From assembly GCA_024305745.1 (NCBI GenBank), contig JAHRBS010000003.1:992001-1056000 (forward strand): a stretch of 64,000 nt of DNA, written 5' to 3'. This stretch comes from Polyporus tsugae (taxonomy: Eukaryota > Basidiomycota > Agaricomycetes > Polyporales > Polyporaceae). The position numbers and the translations under genes are program-made. The notes beneath the pieces were generated by a model. The model was not told where the DNA came from. It searched no databases and saw nothing but the letters and a program-made list of their open reading frames with translations. Shown here piece by piece: positions 23,243 through 37,827 of the stretch (its first letter is position 1; the number at the start of each line of letters is the position of its first letter).

Positions 23243-24363
23243 TCAGTAGAGGTCGATGAATACAGCAGCGCCATAATCTGTGAGTTCGTCGACCTTGATC
23301 CCCTTGATTGGACTACAAAGGAAGGGAAGCAACGCATAAACGGCCACGATGCTCGCAAGGTGTAAGGGATAGTACTCACCACAATGTCAAAACCTCACGG
23401 CCGCTCTGAAGGTTTGCAAACGCTTCCTCGACCCCCCATTTCGCTTGCGCGACGCATTGTGCATGGGGCGTGGAACCGTATGCCAAGTAAGAGTGCACGT
23501 CATGCACATTAAGCTCACTATCCAAGCTACATAAGGATCATGTCAGCGGAGGCAGGGAAATCTTCTTTCCATGGTAACACGCACTCCTGGTGGATCGCGG
23601 AAAGAACGTCGAAAACAGTGACTGGGCGGTCGAAGTCGAGGTCCTTCGTTGAACCCATCTGGACAAAACTGAATAGCATCATATTGGACACGGGAGTTGC
23701 AGTGGCGAAACTCCGCGCGGCAAGCGGGTGGTCGCCGACATATGCGCGCTTCTTGACGTCGACCGGAGTCTCGTTCTTCGTCGCGGCGTTGCAGTGCCAA
23801 CGGAAGTGCGCGTCGTTTTCAACCGGGTGGGGCTCGTCATGGTGATTCTCGCTGGACGCGCGGAAGTCGACGTGGCAGAGGGCAGGATGGACGTCGAATC
23901 TCGCTTTTCCTCCGTCTTCGCGGTAGTCGTCACGGACACGTAAGGGCGTGCACACCTCGACGTAGGCGGCACTCTCCCTCATGCGCGCCCCTGGAATCAC
24001 GGTGTCAGCGACGAAGAAGACCTCGGAGAGAATTTTGCGAAGCATACGGTTGTACTCTAGCAAAGATTCTCCGCAATGCGGGAGCGTGCAGAAGCCATCG
24101 CGTCGCACGCATTCGATTGCAATGCTGCGCCATTCGAATTCGTAGTCTGAGACCTCCGCCTCTTCATCCGGGAGTCGGCCGAGTCCGCAGTTCCAGCAAA
24201 GGCGTCTCCAGAAGCCTTCAGGGTCCACTGGGTCGTCGTATAAAGCAGAACAACTAGAGTGCGTGAGGTAGAGCCAGACATGTGTCCTGAGGTCCGACGG
24301 GTCAACCCAATCTTTGATCATGCGCCGGATTTCGACGGGGAGGTGAAGAAACGTAGTTGACAT
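23243..24363 (-). CDS. F-box-like protein, tandem copy 2
   Basis: Four exons: 24363-24048, 23990-23585, 23526-23380, 23312-23243. They give about 312 residues. The blocks match the neighbouring copies: LPVEIRRMIKDWVDPSDLR at the start, DGFCTLPHCGESLLEYN, HPLAARSFATATPVSN and RPVTVFDVLSAIHQ. The first intron (24047-23991) is 57 nt, a multiple of three with no in-frame stop, so retaining it would add 19 residues without breaking the frame. The spliced junction matches the paralogs better. A few Cys/His residues in the DGFC block could bind metal, but spacing is not that of a known finger. Expected role as in copy 1. Confidence 0.78.
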
Positions 24364-24994
24364 GGTTTCAAGCCATGTACCTAGCTAGATAACTGAGGTT
24401 GCTGATCAAGTGGTAAATGAGTCCAAGTGGGTACGCGGTGGTGGGTGGTGGGTGACGCGGACGAGAGAACTTCAAATCGAGATTTTGCAAATCAAGCGCC
24501 CAGTTTATATACAAGTTGCTCAGAGAACGGTCGTCATGGCCTCGTGCTTCCTGCTAGATCCATATCCATATCTAGGCCGTGGAACAAACATCGGCATATC
24601 TCTAGTTCTCAAATAACACTACCGCCGACCAGTTTATTTTGCTCGCGTTCGACGGTGCAATTTGCCTAAGAAGCCTTTCTCGGGGGCGAAGATGGCTCCA
24701 AGATGGTTGATGGCATGCGTAATAGGTCTAGTTAGGCATCGTTCTGCCTGAAGGCAGCCGCAAAACGCGTGAGGTGTAGATGCCCTGGACGAAGCGGAGA
24801 CAATTAAGATCTCGACGTCGCGCTACCACTGCACTGAACGTAACACTGCGGCTTGCGGGACTCAGGGTGCTTTGAAACCGCTTCAAATATTCGAAATACA
24901 CTGTCTATAATAGACAATTTGACCAAGTCATTTTAGTGTGCCACGTGCAAAACCATCCTGCCGGATCACCTGAAGGCCGCAGTATGTTCAGGGA

Positions 24995-26067
24995 TCAGTG
25001 GAGACTCACGCTGAAAGCTGGTCCAGCGTCGGTGTATTCCTCGAGTTCCATGTCCTTGATGGGGCTGGTGTCGATGCGAATCTCAGTAAAGCCCACAACT
25101 CGGCAAGCCAGCGCACCCACCAGACCGTCAAAATCTCCCGGATGGTGCCCAAGCATCTGATCAAGTCGGAAGGAAGGGTGTAGTGGTTGACAAGGCATTC
25201 TTCGTGATCCGTCACATAATCGACTACATCGTGCACAGACACATCATTGTCCAAGCTGTGTCAAGCACGATCATGATTAGCTTTGACCTGCATCGTGGCA
25301 AAGTAACAAGACCTACCCCGTTTGGATGAGTCCCAGCACGTCCAACACCGTGAGCGGTCGCCGGGAGGTTGACTTGAGCTTGTAATGCTCTAGTTCGATA
25401 CCGTATATACTAAAGAGGAAAAACGACGTCGTCGGGACAAACGTCGCGAAGCTACGTGCAACGAGGGGGTGCTTCGAGAGATATTCCCGGTCGTCCGCAG
25501 GCGTTTTGAATTTCACCTGGCCAGGCGGGCGAAGGTGCGCGTCACGGCTGATGGAGGGCTTGTTCCACAAACCGACTTGCTCGCCGGGCCGGAAGCTGAT
25601 GTGGCCGACGACGCGATGGATCGCCATCCTCGCCTCGCCTTCATAGGTCTCGTTGATGCGTATCGGAAAAAACGGCCAGATGTACTTGGCAGCCTCTCCC
25701 ATGTTGGTGCCTGTGGACGAAGCATTGAGTGCGGGGCCCAGAAGAAAGTGGAGCAACACGTACGGTTATACTCGAGGAGAGCCTCACCGCATTGGGGATG
25801 AGTGCAAAAGCCATCGGCGCGGATCGTTCTGATTGCGATGTCGCGCCAATTTGCTTGCGTCTCCATTTCGCTCGAGAGCTGCCCGAGTCCATTGTTCCAA
25901 CATAGGAGCTTCCAAAAGCTGTCCGAGTTGGGTCGAGACGAGTAAAGAGAGGCACATTGGGTGTCCGAGAGGAAGAAGCAGGCGTGTGTGCGGGGGTCGG
26001 ATGGCGATATAGAGTCTTTAATTAAAAGCTGAAGCTCAGGTGGAAGGTCGAAGAAGGCAACAGGCAT
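24995..26067 (-). CDS. F-box-like protein, tandem copy 3
   Basis: Four exons: 26067-25764, 25710-25317, 25255-25121, 25064-24995. Phases close and give about 300 residues. The start MPVAFFDLPPELQLLIKDS aligns with the other copies. An in-frame ATG 21 bases upstream is possible but has no counterpart. Shared blocks: DGFCTHPQCGEALLEYN, HPLVARSFATFVPTTS and RPLTVLDVLGLIQ. The tail exon ends GPAFSVSLH and is 70 nt, as in both paralogs. Copy 3 is the most diverged of the three in the middle region. Confidence 0.78.
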
Positions 26068-26599
26068 GGTTTCTGGCTGGCTGGACAAAGGGAATCCTTG
26101 TATGACTCTCCCGGCCTTGCTGGCGGACGAGCTGCAGCTGACTGCTCACTGTGCCGGAAGGTATCGATGTAGAGGTGGACGGATACGAAAACGGATTCGG
26201 AATTTAACTTCAAAGCAGCGCCAGCGCCATTAAATGCGGCTCACCCGGCACCCTGCAGCTTGAGTACTTGAGTACCAAACCAATTGTGGACATTGCGATA
26301 AGTTAGCTCAATGACTCCAATTGTTGGGTCGTGCAGGAACGCGTATTTGAATGTGCGCTCTGTCATGTATCACGGTGGTTCAACGCGTAGCACGGCAGAC
26401 AACGGCAGGTCTGACCTATCTTTGTAGTCTGCCAAGTCCTAGCTACGACTCGGAGTCAATTGCCAGTAAGGTCAGGCTAACGCTGGGTAATATTCAAGGG
26501 TGACCGGACCGACACACCATAGGAGAGGGGAGGCAAACAAACCGAAAGACGTGTAGCATAGCCAATATATCGACAGCTCACCCAAGCAACGCCGAAAGC
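26068..26599. other. Intergenic between F-box genes
   Basis: About 530 bases. It holds the upstream DNA of tandem copy 3 and the 3' flank of the F-box/LRR gene. No other gene is seen. Confidence 0.45.
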
Positions 26600-28549
26600 T
26601 TACACAGTGATCGAAGGATGGTACATCTGCTCCTCCATCCAGTCCGGACACCCAGACGGCGCCGGCGTGCTCCACGCTCGCCAGGCAAGCGCGGCCGCCT
26701 CCTCCCCCTCGTATCCCCGCACAAAATCCCCATCTCCGCTGTACTCGCGCGCTCTCTGCACTGACTCCCCAGCCGCCTGCCAGACGAGCAGTCGACGGAG
26801 AGGATAACCAGCGTTTTCGCGCGAGCCCGCGAGGCGGCGGAGGTACGCCTCGTCCTTGTGTTCGTTCTCGTTCTCGTTCTCACCCTCTCCCGGAACCCGC
26901 GCTCCACACACGAGGATGGAGAGCCGCGGACAGCTGACCGCCTTCGAGGACTCTGTCACCTCCAGCGCCCCAACGAAGTCCTTCGCGCACCGCGTGGTCC
27001 CATTCCAGCGCGTGCTCTCACCGGGCACCGGGCGGATCGCGAGCACCTCCAGGCGCGGGAGGGCGCCGAAGACCTCCGACGGCCATCCATACGCGGACGT
27101 GGTGTCCACATAGAGCTCCTGGACGTCCTGGAAGATCGGCAGCGGCAGCGCGCGGAGGAGGTAGAAGAGGTAACCGCCCTCGGACAGGCCGAGGAGCGAG
27201 ACGTCGAGGCGGGTGTAGTGCGCGTGCTCGGGGTCTGCGAGCACAAGCGATCGGCGCTGGTGGTAGTGCGCTTCGCTCAGGCTGACGGACTCGACGCACA
27301 TCCGTGTCGCCCGCCTCGACGAGCTGAGATACCCCAAGCATTTCCCTAGGTCGGATGGGCGGAGCTGGCCGATGCGCACAGCGCAGGTGTCGGGAATGTG
27401 CACGCGCGGGAGGAGAGCGTCCAGTAGGCGAACGAGTTTCGCGTCCTGTGGGTACGGGTTGGAGTGCTGCATCTCAAGGACGCATAACTTCTCTAGGCGG
27501 GCCAGGCGAACGAGCTCCGTCAGCGCGGGCAGTCCCACCATCGTCGGTTCCACTCCGGAGTGAGCAAGACGGTACAAGTGAAGCTCGCGCAACAGGGGGC
27601 TTCCGGATATAAAGTCCAGGAGGTCGCCAATCGCATAGAGGGCGCCCGAGCGCCTGCGCGTGGGTTTCGAGATCATGAGATGCGTAAGTGAGGGGAAGGG
27701 CTCAGATGGGAGGAAGCTAACGCTGTGGAGCGTGAGCAACCGCAGACGGACGCTCTCTCCCGCGAAGAGCGGCAAGCGGGACACGGAAACGTCGGCGGAA
27801 GCGCATTGCACGATACAATGCTCGAGGTGTGGAAGGCTCATGTCGGGGGCCTGAAGCGCTGCAAGGGACCGGGACCCCAATGCGTACAGCTGTGTTACAC
27901 GGTCGCCGTGCGTGCGAAGGACGCCGAGCGTGTAGTCCGATGTGTGGTTGTCGCAAAAGACGGTGAGTGCTCCCCCGGCGCATCGAGTGTGCAAGGAATA
28001 TTGAGGAACCACTTGAGGTACCTTGGGATCGCACACGGTTGACCACAACGAGGGCGTAGCAAGCGCGACCTGCCGCCACCAGCGGGAGACGGCAGTCAGG
28101 GGAATGGCGTCGCGGACGTCGACGCTGCGGAAACAACCAAATGTGGCGATGCGAGGAGCGTCTTCCGCTTGTTTGGGGACCCACTCGAATATGGCTGAGA
28201 GAATCTCGTTTGGGAGTCGACTGATGGGTGCCGAAGCATTTGCCAGGCTTCGGACGATGGCGAGGCTTTCCGATAGGACATCGGCGAGGGACTCCAGCTA
28301 TTGACCCAGATGAGTGCAATTCTATTCACGATCCTACGAAATGAGGCGTACCAGGGGAGGAATAGTTGAGCTGTGGTGAATAGGTTTCCTCAGCTCGAGA
28401 GACGAATGATGACAATCGTCAACGTACCTCTTTCCCATCAAGCATGACTCTTGATGCTGAACAAGCTCGGCGTGGAGCACCTTCGCAAGCATAACAGCCC
28501 GAGCTTCAGGCTCCAATTGCGTCAACGGGCTAAGCTCAGGAAGCCGCAT
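26600..28549 (-). CDS. F-box/LRR-type protein, long form
   Basis: Three exons: 28549-28428, 28370-28352 (19 nt), 28297-26600. They give about 612 residues. A helical N-terminus precedes a clear F-box of the agaricomycete type (ISRLPNEILSAIFEWVP, then LTAVSRWWRQVALATPSLWS). The long C-terminal part contains irregular leucine-rich repeats (LPHLEHCIV, LRLLTLHSVSFL, FPSLTHLMI, LRELHLYRL). Such proteins are presumed SCF substrate receptors; agaricomycetes often carry large numbers of them. An EGENENENEHKDE acidic run lies near the C-terminus. The exon plan, with a 19-nt second exon and one long third exon, is identical to the gene at 37.8-39.7 kb. Confidence 0.85.
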
Positions 28550-29013
28550 GATCGGAGGATAGAGGTGTATGACAGTGAGATGCTGTGGGGGAGAGGAAGG
28601 GATCAGAGGCACTTGAGCCACGATAGATGAAGCTGCAGGAATATAAGACTACTCGTCTTGTCCGACAAAGTTCTGTCGAAAGCACCCTAGATCTTCATAG
28701 AAGCTACTCCTTCGCCACCAAAGAACACACTCGGTACCTGTGATCCCGCTGCCACACGAAGAATGGAAAATTGACACATGCCAGCTATGCAAGCGCCTGC
28801 ACTGTAAACCCAGTCAGCTTGCCTCCTTATCCTACCTATTCTCCTCCAGGTCCCGAGAAGCGGCTCTCGTCTAGGAAATCGAATGTCGTATCCAAAGCCG
28901 CCAGACGGAGGGTAAGGAGCGTGGGGGTCACAAGAAAGGGAATGCGATAGTAGGGGCGCCCCAAAAGTACAGCGGCTGCGACGAGCGTTCGAGCATCTAA
29001 AAACGTCCACTGG
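28550..29013. other. Intergenic
   Basis: About 460 bases, promoter side of the F-box/LRR gene and 3' flank of DGAT2. No gene is seen. Confidence 0.45.
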
Positions 29014-31119
29014 CTACTCGACGATGTTCAGCTCCCGAGTCCTCGTCTTCGCGAACTGATCTTTGTAGGTATGCCAGATCCTGAAATGGATCCGCCACTG
29101 TGAGTGAGCGACGCGCCGACAGTGGCGACTAGACGGACGCCCCAAAGAAGCCAGCACGTACCGCATGAGCTCATCTATGTACTGCTGCTGTACATGCATG
29201 ACCTCCTCCAAAGTGGGCTTATCGCACTGCACCACATGTATTGGGTTGCCGACTTCAAACGGGATAAGAACGGGCACCTCGCCGCGAAATCGAGAGACGC
29301 AACTCACTGACTGCAACGATCCGTCTTCGATACGGCATCAAACCCAAGTTATCTATATTCCATTCGCCACATGAGCATGCCCGACGCATTAGCCACACGC
29401 GAAGAGGATAAGCGGACGCACAATTTAACAGCCCGCGGCCATGGAACAGAGGAAGCGTAAACCCAAACATGTTCTGGAACTTCTTCTGCAGCGTGTACAG
29501 GGATGTGCCCTTTTGGTTGGGCATTTGTTTGAAGATCTGCCAAAAACACCCGAGTCAGGTCAGGCGAATCTTCTTCGGCCTCGTGCAAACAGGCTCACAT
29601 CGTTCTCGCCGAAGGAGAAAACAGGAACCAGATCAGCCCTAACGCGCATCAGTTTTGAGATCTAGACCTTTCAGGCCTTCCAAAAAGTGGTGCGACAGGC
29701 GACGTACCCATGTTGAATGGCGATCTTAATGAAGCCCAGCCTGTGTTCCGTGGAACCCAAGCCCAGCACGTCAGCGCTCCTCTTATCGCAGCAGCCCACA
29801 TTTCCGCGCCGACTCACCTTTTCCTAAGCGTCAAATCCGCTGTTCCCGGGTGTGCAGCCAGGCTTTCCGCGGCGCCCCCGACGACGATCGTGATTGCCTG
29901 CCCTGGCCCGCCTTTGAGGATGTTCGAGCACGATTGCTTCGACACGGAGCAGACGCCCATCGCGAGGATGATCTCGCGGTAGAAGGGCATCCGGAAGTTG
30001 GATGTGAGGGTGAGCAGGTGGGGGACGATGCCTGGGAACGCGGACGAGAAGCCTGTGCCTGGCGCAAGACGAGCGAGACGATTGTGCGTGAGATGGGCGA
30101 GCAGCAAACATTTTGACAACACGATCGGGACGTACTCTCGGTTGCGAATGTACAAATGGCTCCCCTGCGGGAAGGTGCATCAGTATTAGGTTGGAGTTAG
30201 GTAGACATCTTTAGAGAAGACGGCTTACATGCCAATAATGCCTAGGCAGCGATACCAAGGTTAGCCCGGGTTCGATATATGCGCCAATTCAGCCGCTCAC
30301 CATGGGGGTGGTATCCGAACACGTATGGCCTATCCGGCGGAAGGTCGCACGTCTGCCCGAAACCTCGCGTTCAGCACCTCCACCCTCATCTACACACACA
30401 AAACGAGACCAACCTTCAAGAATCTGCCCGTGCGCACGCGTTAGCTCTAACTACAGGGCAAAGGACAGCACACGAAGGCTCACGACGCGGGGTAGTAATC
30501 CGCAAAGTATCTCCAGAACGGCGTGGAGCGGAACCACGGGCTCAGCCGTCCGCCCTTCTCCGGGCCTTTGTCGATGTACGCGATCCATACCCAATACGCC
30601 GCGAGGAACGGCCACAACGGCGGAAACGACCTGCGCGCATAACACTCGGTCAATCGACGACCTGGAGGACGCGGATGGGGGTGATTGGAAGGCAGAGGAG
30701 CACTCACAGAAGGAACAAGAACACGAATGTGCACCACACGATCGCCGTGGACCATATCGCGACCGTCATAGTCTGAAGCCTCCGCTTCCGCGGGATCTTC
30801 GATGGCACAAACCTACATACACCCCACCCCCACACAGTCAGTACCTGCGGAACGCCCAGAGCCTATCTGGCCTGAAAGAAAGCATGGAAGCATCGATACG
30901 CAGCTCGCACGGGAAAGAGCATCCGATGCGTGGTGCAGGGCGGGAAGGCAGAGGCAAACGAACAGAAATAAGAATAAGGACGCACTCGATCTGGGCATGG
31001 AGGTTCGCGACCGGCTTGAGCGGGGTGGCCGTGAGGCTGGAGAGCGAGCTGAGCCGCTCGCGGAGCGAGGCCGCGGACACGGTGCGGGTTGCAGACGTGA
31101 ACGCCTTGTGGACTTCCAT
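29014..31119 (-). CDS. DGA1: Diacylglycerol acyltransferase, DGAT2 family
   Basis: Fourteen exons: 31119-30986, 30812-30708, 30630-30484, 30423-30414, 30352-30301, 30241-30229, 30164-30136, 30058-29818, 29740-29708, 29638-29599, 29536-29422, 29352-29308, 29252-29162, 29080-29014. All phases close and give about 373 residues. Two exons are tiny (10 and 13 nt). Near residues 55-90 two hydrophobic segments form the membrane hairpin. The family motif YHPHG lies in exon 5 after CDLPPDRPYVFG. Then come GGAAESLAAHPGT, RLGFIKIAIQHG, LVPVFSFGEND, FHGRGLL and the C-terminal VGKPI-like IGNPIHVVQCDKPTLEEV. The enzyme makes triacylglycerol from diacylglycerol and acyl-CoA at the ER and lipid droplets. A monoacylglycerol acyltransferase of the same family cannot be excluded by sequence alone. 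Confidence 0.92.
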
Positions 31120-31657
31120 CGTGGGTCGTGACCGTGGTGCGGTGGTCCGTGGCCTGAGAAACTGGTTTCTGAGGCGTGGGCCCGACTTCGGTCAACTGTC
31201 GAAGGAGGGCACCGCGAGCTTTCCGGGAAACGAGACGGGACGGGTGCGGGGAAAAGCGGGAGGAGGAATGAAGGGAGCGATAACGAACGGAGACGAACTT
31301 GGCAGACGCGGAGCAGTGGAGGACGGGGTGAAGGCGTGTTCAGACGGCGGGCAGCTCCTATGGCGTCACTAGTACTTCACTCCCCTCGGCATCATCCAAA
31401 TGCGTTCCCGACGTCCTCCCGGGAAAACACGAGCTCGCAGTCTATGGACAACATCGTGTCTCCGACGACTGCGCAGTGTTCCGCGTGTCACACAACAATC
31501 ATTTCAGCGAGAAGCGTGAATTCAGTGATATATTACAGATTGGCCACACAACGATCTAGTATTTTGCACAGACTACAAAACTCGAGAAGCCAAGACTACC
31601 TAACATCATCACGAACAAACATCATGCGTAAGAACGAGAGCAGAGAGACACGACTGT
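31120..31657. other. Intergenic between CDC48 and DGAT2
   Basis: About 540 bases between two same-strand genes. It contains the 3' UTR of CDC48 and the promoter of DGAT2. No gene is seen. Confidence 0.5.
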
Positions 31658-34472
<2,815 letters not shown>

Positions 34473-34936
34473 ATCGTCGATAGTCGTACAGAAAGTGGAA
34501 GAGAGAGTAAAGAGGATGAGGCGGGGAGGGTGCTTATGAGGGAGGAGACAAGGACGACGCGCGGCCCTCACTCATTACTCGACGCGTCACTCTCGGGCGT
34601 GGGAACTCGGGTGACTTTCCGGACGATTCCAGCACCTTCTCATGCCCATATAAAGCTATCTGGATGGTTTCAACGCTCACTGTAAATCCACAACATCTTT
34701 GGCCTAGTGGGCCACCAACTGCAAGGATGCTGCGGTAGCTACGAAAAGTGGGAATGGACTTGACGAGATGACCGATATTAGGAAAATATATCGTCCACGC
34801 GGACTGGGCCGGAGGTACAGTATAACGCTCGAATACAAGTACATGGCTAGCCACCGCCTTCAATCTCGTAGTTCACTCCATAAGACGATTCAGCCTGACG
34901 TTATAGCGGGGCAATCCAAACCGGTCGACACTCACC
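34473..34936. other. Intergenic upstream of CDC48
   Basis: About 460 bases. It holds the CDC48 promoter and the 3' flank of the tubulin cofactor gene. I looked for the GGTGGCAAA proteasome-associated element and did not see it. Confidence 0.45.
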
Positions 34937-35878
34937 TTACATCTCTTCGTCGTCGTCCAGATTGATCTCATCCACAGGGTAGTCACCCACCTTCACCCGG
35001 TCGGGTTTCACAAACCCGCCAAAGTTAGGCCTGCAGTCGAAGTACCTCTTCCCTTGAACACTGTTTGAACGGTGCGCCGAATTGGTTTGATTCAGCTGGA
35101 AACAGCAAATACGCGGTCCACTTACGATCCGTCGTTCTTCCCGAACGGTTCATCATACTCGACACCTATCCAGATACCCTTCGCAAACTCTGTGGTTCCG
35201 ACATATCGTACCGTTCCGCGCTTCTTGAAGTCCTCCACGGTCGTCTCGATCTCGCATCTCGCGCCCACGGGTATATCCACACTCTGTGGCTCTGCATGTT
35301 CTGCCTCCTGGTCAGCGAACCGCCCGATCTTGTGCCTCTGCTTGTATGCGAGCACAGTATCTTCTGACAGTGAGTACGATAAAATACATCAATGAATGCG
35401 ATAACCAAACACACCTTGCCTCTGGGCGTACTCCGTCTCGCTCAACTCGAATTTGTCCACTTGGGAGGTATCCGTTAGTTGACCCGTGAAAGATGTCGCC
35501 GGGTTTAGATCTGTAACCTATGCCGCACGAGAAACATGAGCACATTAGAGGATCCAGGTACCTCTTGGACAACGTACCTTCACGATCTGCCAATCCCGCA
35601 CTCCATAGAACCCAAGCGGCCGACTGTCGTCAGAGAGCTCGACGAGGGGTTCGGGCGCGTCATCAGAAGCAAAGATGGATATGGACTGGTTTACGACTGG
35701 AACGCCGGTAATCAACTCGAGCTTGTTCTGGGATTCCGGTACAAGTGGAGGTGAGAGGAGGATGGAGTATTTGCGGCGACATACACACCTTAAGGTGGCC
35801 GACCGTCAAACTGAGATCATACCGTCTCTCTGATCGCGTGTCCGGAGAGACAACGAAGACGTTTACTGTGTTAGTCAT
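34937..35878 (-). CDS. TBCB: Tubulin-folding cofactor B (Alp11-type)
   Basis: Five exons: 35878-35789, 35727-35578, 35517-35415, 35360-35126, 35060-34937. Phases close and give about 233 residues, close to the family's 240. The N-terminal ubiquitin-like domain begins [18 protein letters not shown] and contains KLELITGVP and [13 protein letters not shown] short charged helix precedes the CAP-Gly domain: VGARCEIE, then [20 protein letters not shown], then [16 protein letters not shown] and [12 protein letters not shown]. The extreme C-terminus is acidic and ends DDDEEM, the EEY/EEM-like tail through which cofactors contact CAP-Gly partners. The protein works with cofactor E to fold and dissociate alpha-tubulin in the cytosol. 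It is head-to-head with the thioesterase gene. Confidence 0.93.
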
Positions 35879-36230
35879 CGAGAGGTAAAAAATATAGCAA
35901 GACGCGAGAGCCCGTGAACAGAGGTGAACAGTATGAGTTGCTGTGATTCAGATGCTCGCGGTGTGGATTTGGATCGGAGTTGATTTCAGAAGTACGACTG
36001 GCCAGTGAGATGGGTGCGCGCGGAAGCGAAAGTCCCCCCAAGTGTGCGTGAACACCAACAGCGTTGGTCAATCCGGGCAAGGGGCGGTGATGGATGGAGA
36101 ACACTTGAGTCAAGTTGAAGTTGTGGTCGGGTGACCGGGCTCGGAATCGGGGCGGTCGGCTCTCGCGCGACTCGCCGCGCTCGTGTCGCGCAGCTGCGTA
36201 AGCCTCGGGCCACCACCTCAGCCTACCGAC
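35879..36230. other. Divergent promoter region
   Basis: About 350 bases between two divergent genes. No distinct element was recognised. Confidence 0.4.
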
Positions 36231-37314
36231 ATGATCTGCAGACTGCAGACCTCCCGCACTCTCTTTGCTCATCTTTCTCGTACTTACAAGGACGCCAGTC
36301 TCGTCAGTTCATAGACAACTCGTCAAGAGACCATGAGCCTAAATGGTCTCAGAAGGCTCCATCCCAGCTGGCGCGCCGTTCAGGGGAGGACTCGTCAAAG
36401 TTGTCCGCGCATACCCACACCCGTGCATCGACAGTGTCTCTCATTCACAATAGAGGTGTGTCTTTTGAGCTCCCGCTTTCCTCTCTGATCCGGCGCGCTC
36501 ATTCGTGGAGGCGTGTATTGCACAAAGTCCCTTCAGGAGAAGTTCCGAGACCCAACTTCCCCCTACCACATCCCTCCAGGAACGCAAGGTCCAGAGTCCC
36601 CAGACCCGCCCGTGGAGGAGACCGAATCGTTGTCGCCAGCAGAAGAGGGACGCGCGAAGCTCTTAGAGCTCGGCTTTGACCCAGACAGCTTCTGGGAGCA
36701 GAAAGTAGTGTGGGGAGACCATGATTCATTCCAGTGAGTGCTACCTCCTCGCCGTGTCCGAACGCGTCTAATCGGATATGCACCCCCGCAAAGACATGTA
36801 AACAACGTTCGCTACGGTAAGCACACTCACTTCGGATAGATCATGCGCTCTGTCTTCCCTGGACCAACGTTCGCCCCACCCCCCACCCACCCCAGTGCGC
36901 TTCTTCGAGTCCGGCCGCATTCACTGGATGCAAGCCCTGGGCCGTGAGCTCGGAGGGCCCCAGAGAGCCGAACAGCTCGTCCGTGGTGAAGGCGTTTCCC
37001 TCATCCTCAAATCCCTCACGATCGACTACAAAGTCCCTGTCACCTTCCCCGACACGCTCCTCGTCGCGCACAGGCCACACCCAGGCCGCAATCACCCCGC
37101 CGCCCGCCCGGGCCACCAACCGAAGACGTCCTTCTTCATGGCGGGCGCGATGTGGTCGTACGCGCAGCGGCGGATCGTGACGGAGTGCGACTCGGTGCTC
37201 GTGTGGTACGACTACGACAAGCTCGCGAAGTGCGACCCAGGCGAGGCTGCCAAGGCGGCGATCCGGAGGAGGATGAACTTGCGGGCGCAGGGCGAGACGG
37301 GTGCGCTGTCGTAA
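36231..37314 (+). CDS. Hot-dog fold thioesterase-like protein, likely mitochondrial; 5' end unresolved
   Basis: Well-supported exons: ending at 36455, then 36511-36733, 36794-36816 (23 nt) and 36896-37314, with matching phases. The core reads FWEQKVVWGDHDSFQHVNNV followed by RFFESGRI, the 4HBT-type hot-dog signature (a D-x-x-x-HVNN pattern), and later MAGAMWSYAQRRIVTECDSV. Such proteins hydrolyse acyl-CoA or similar thioesters. Expected start: ATG 36231 begins an Arg/Ser/Leu-rich, presequence-like stretch (FAHLSRTYKDA). That frame stops at about 36290, and the frame that joins the next exon is offset by one base and has no in-frame ATG. Either a small unseen intron, an assembly error or a real frameshift lies near 36270-36300. 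The rest of the gene looks intact. Confidence 0.72.
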
Positions 37315-37827
37315 GGATCCAGCGGGTTGGTACCCGTAATAGATATTTAAGCCAGCTCGCACCTGCCTACGTAAGGTGCGCTTCGCTCGTGTTGATAACG
37401 AGAATCGGTCTAGCGTACACACTATGTTTGCCGTGAAGCCTTTTAATGTTGTGGCAGGGCAATATTGGAATCAATGCGTGATTGAACACGTATCATATGG
37501 TTAGTGAGGTCGGGTGTGCGGCTGGAATCCGGGCAGAAGTGTAGCACTTCTACAATATGCACGAAACTCACGCGCGACTGCGAACTGGAGTCATACAGCG
37601 TGAGCTCAGGGGGATGATAATCTTGGGTAAACTCTTGCATGAGGCATGCGGTTTCGTGGCACAGCGGTACTTGAAGACCTTCCCAATTAAGATGGACAGT
37701 GTTGGCCAGCCGCCACTCTGAGTCTCTGTGACGCAATCCCTCCCTCTTGTCAACCATCCACCACATCAGCCCAAGAGGGCACGCACCATGACCTTGACCA
37801 ACCCTTCGGACTTGTGGGATGTCTACC
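37315..37827. other. Intergenic
   Basis: About 510 bases between two same-strand genes. No gene is seen. Confidence 0.45.
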
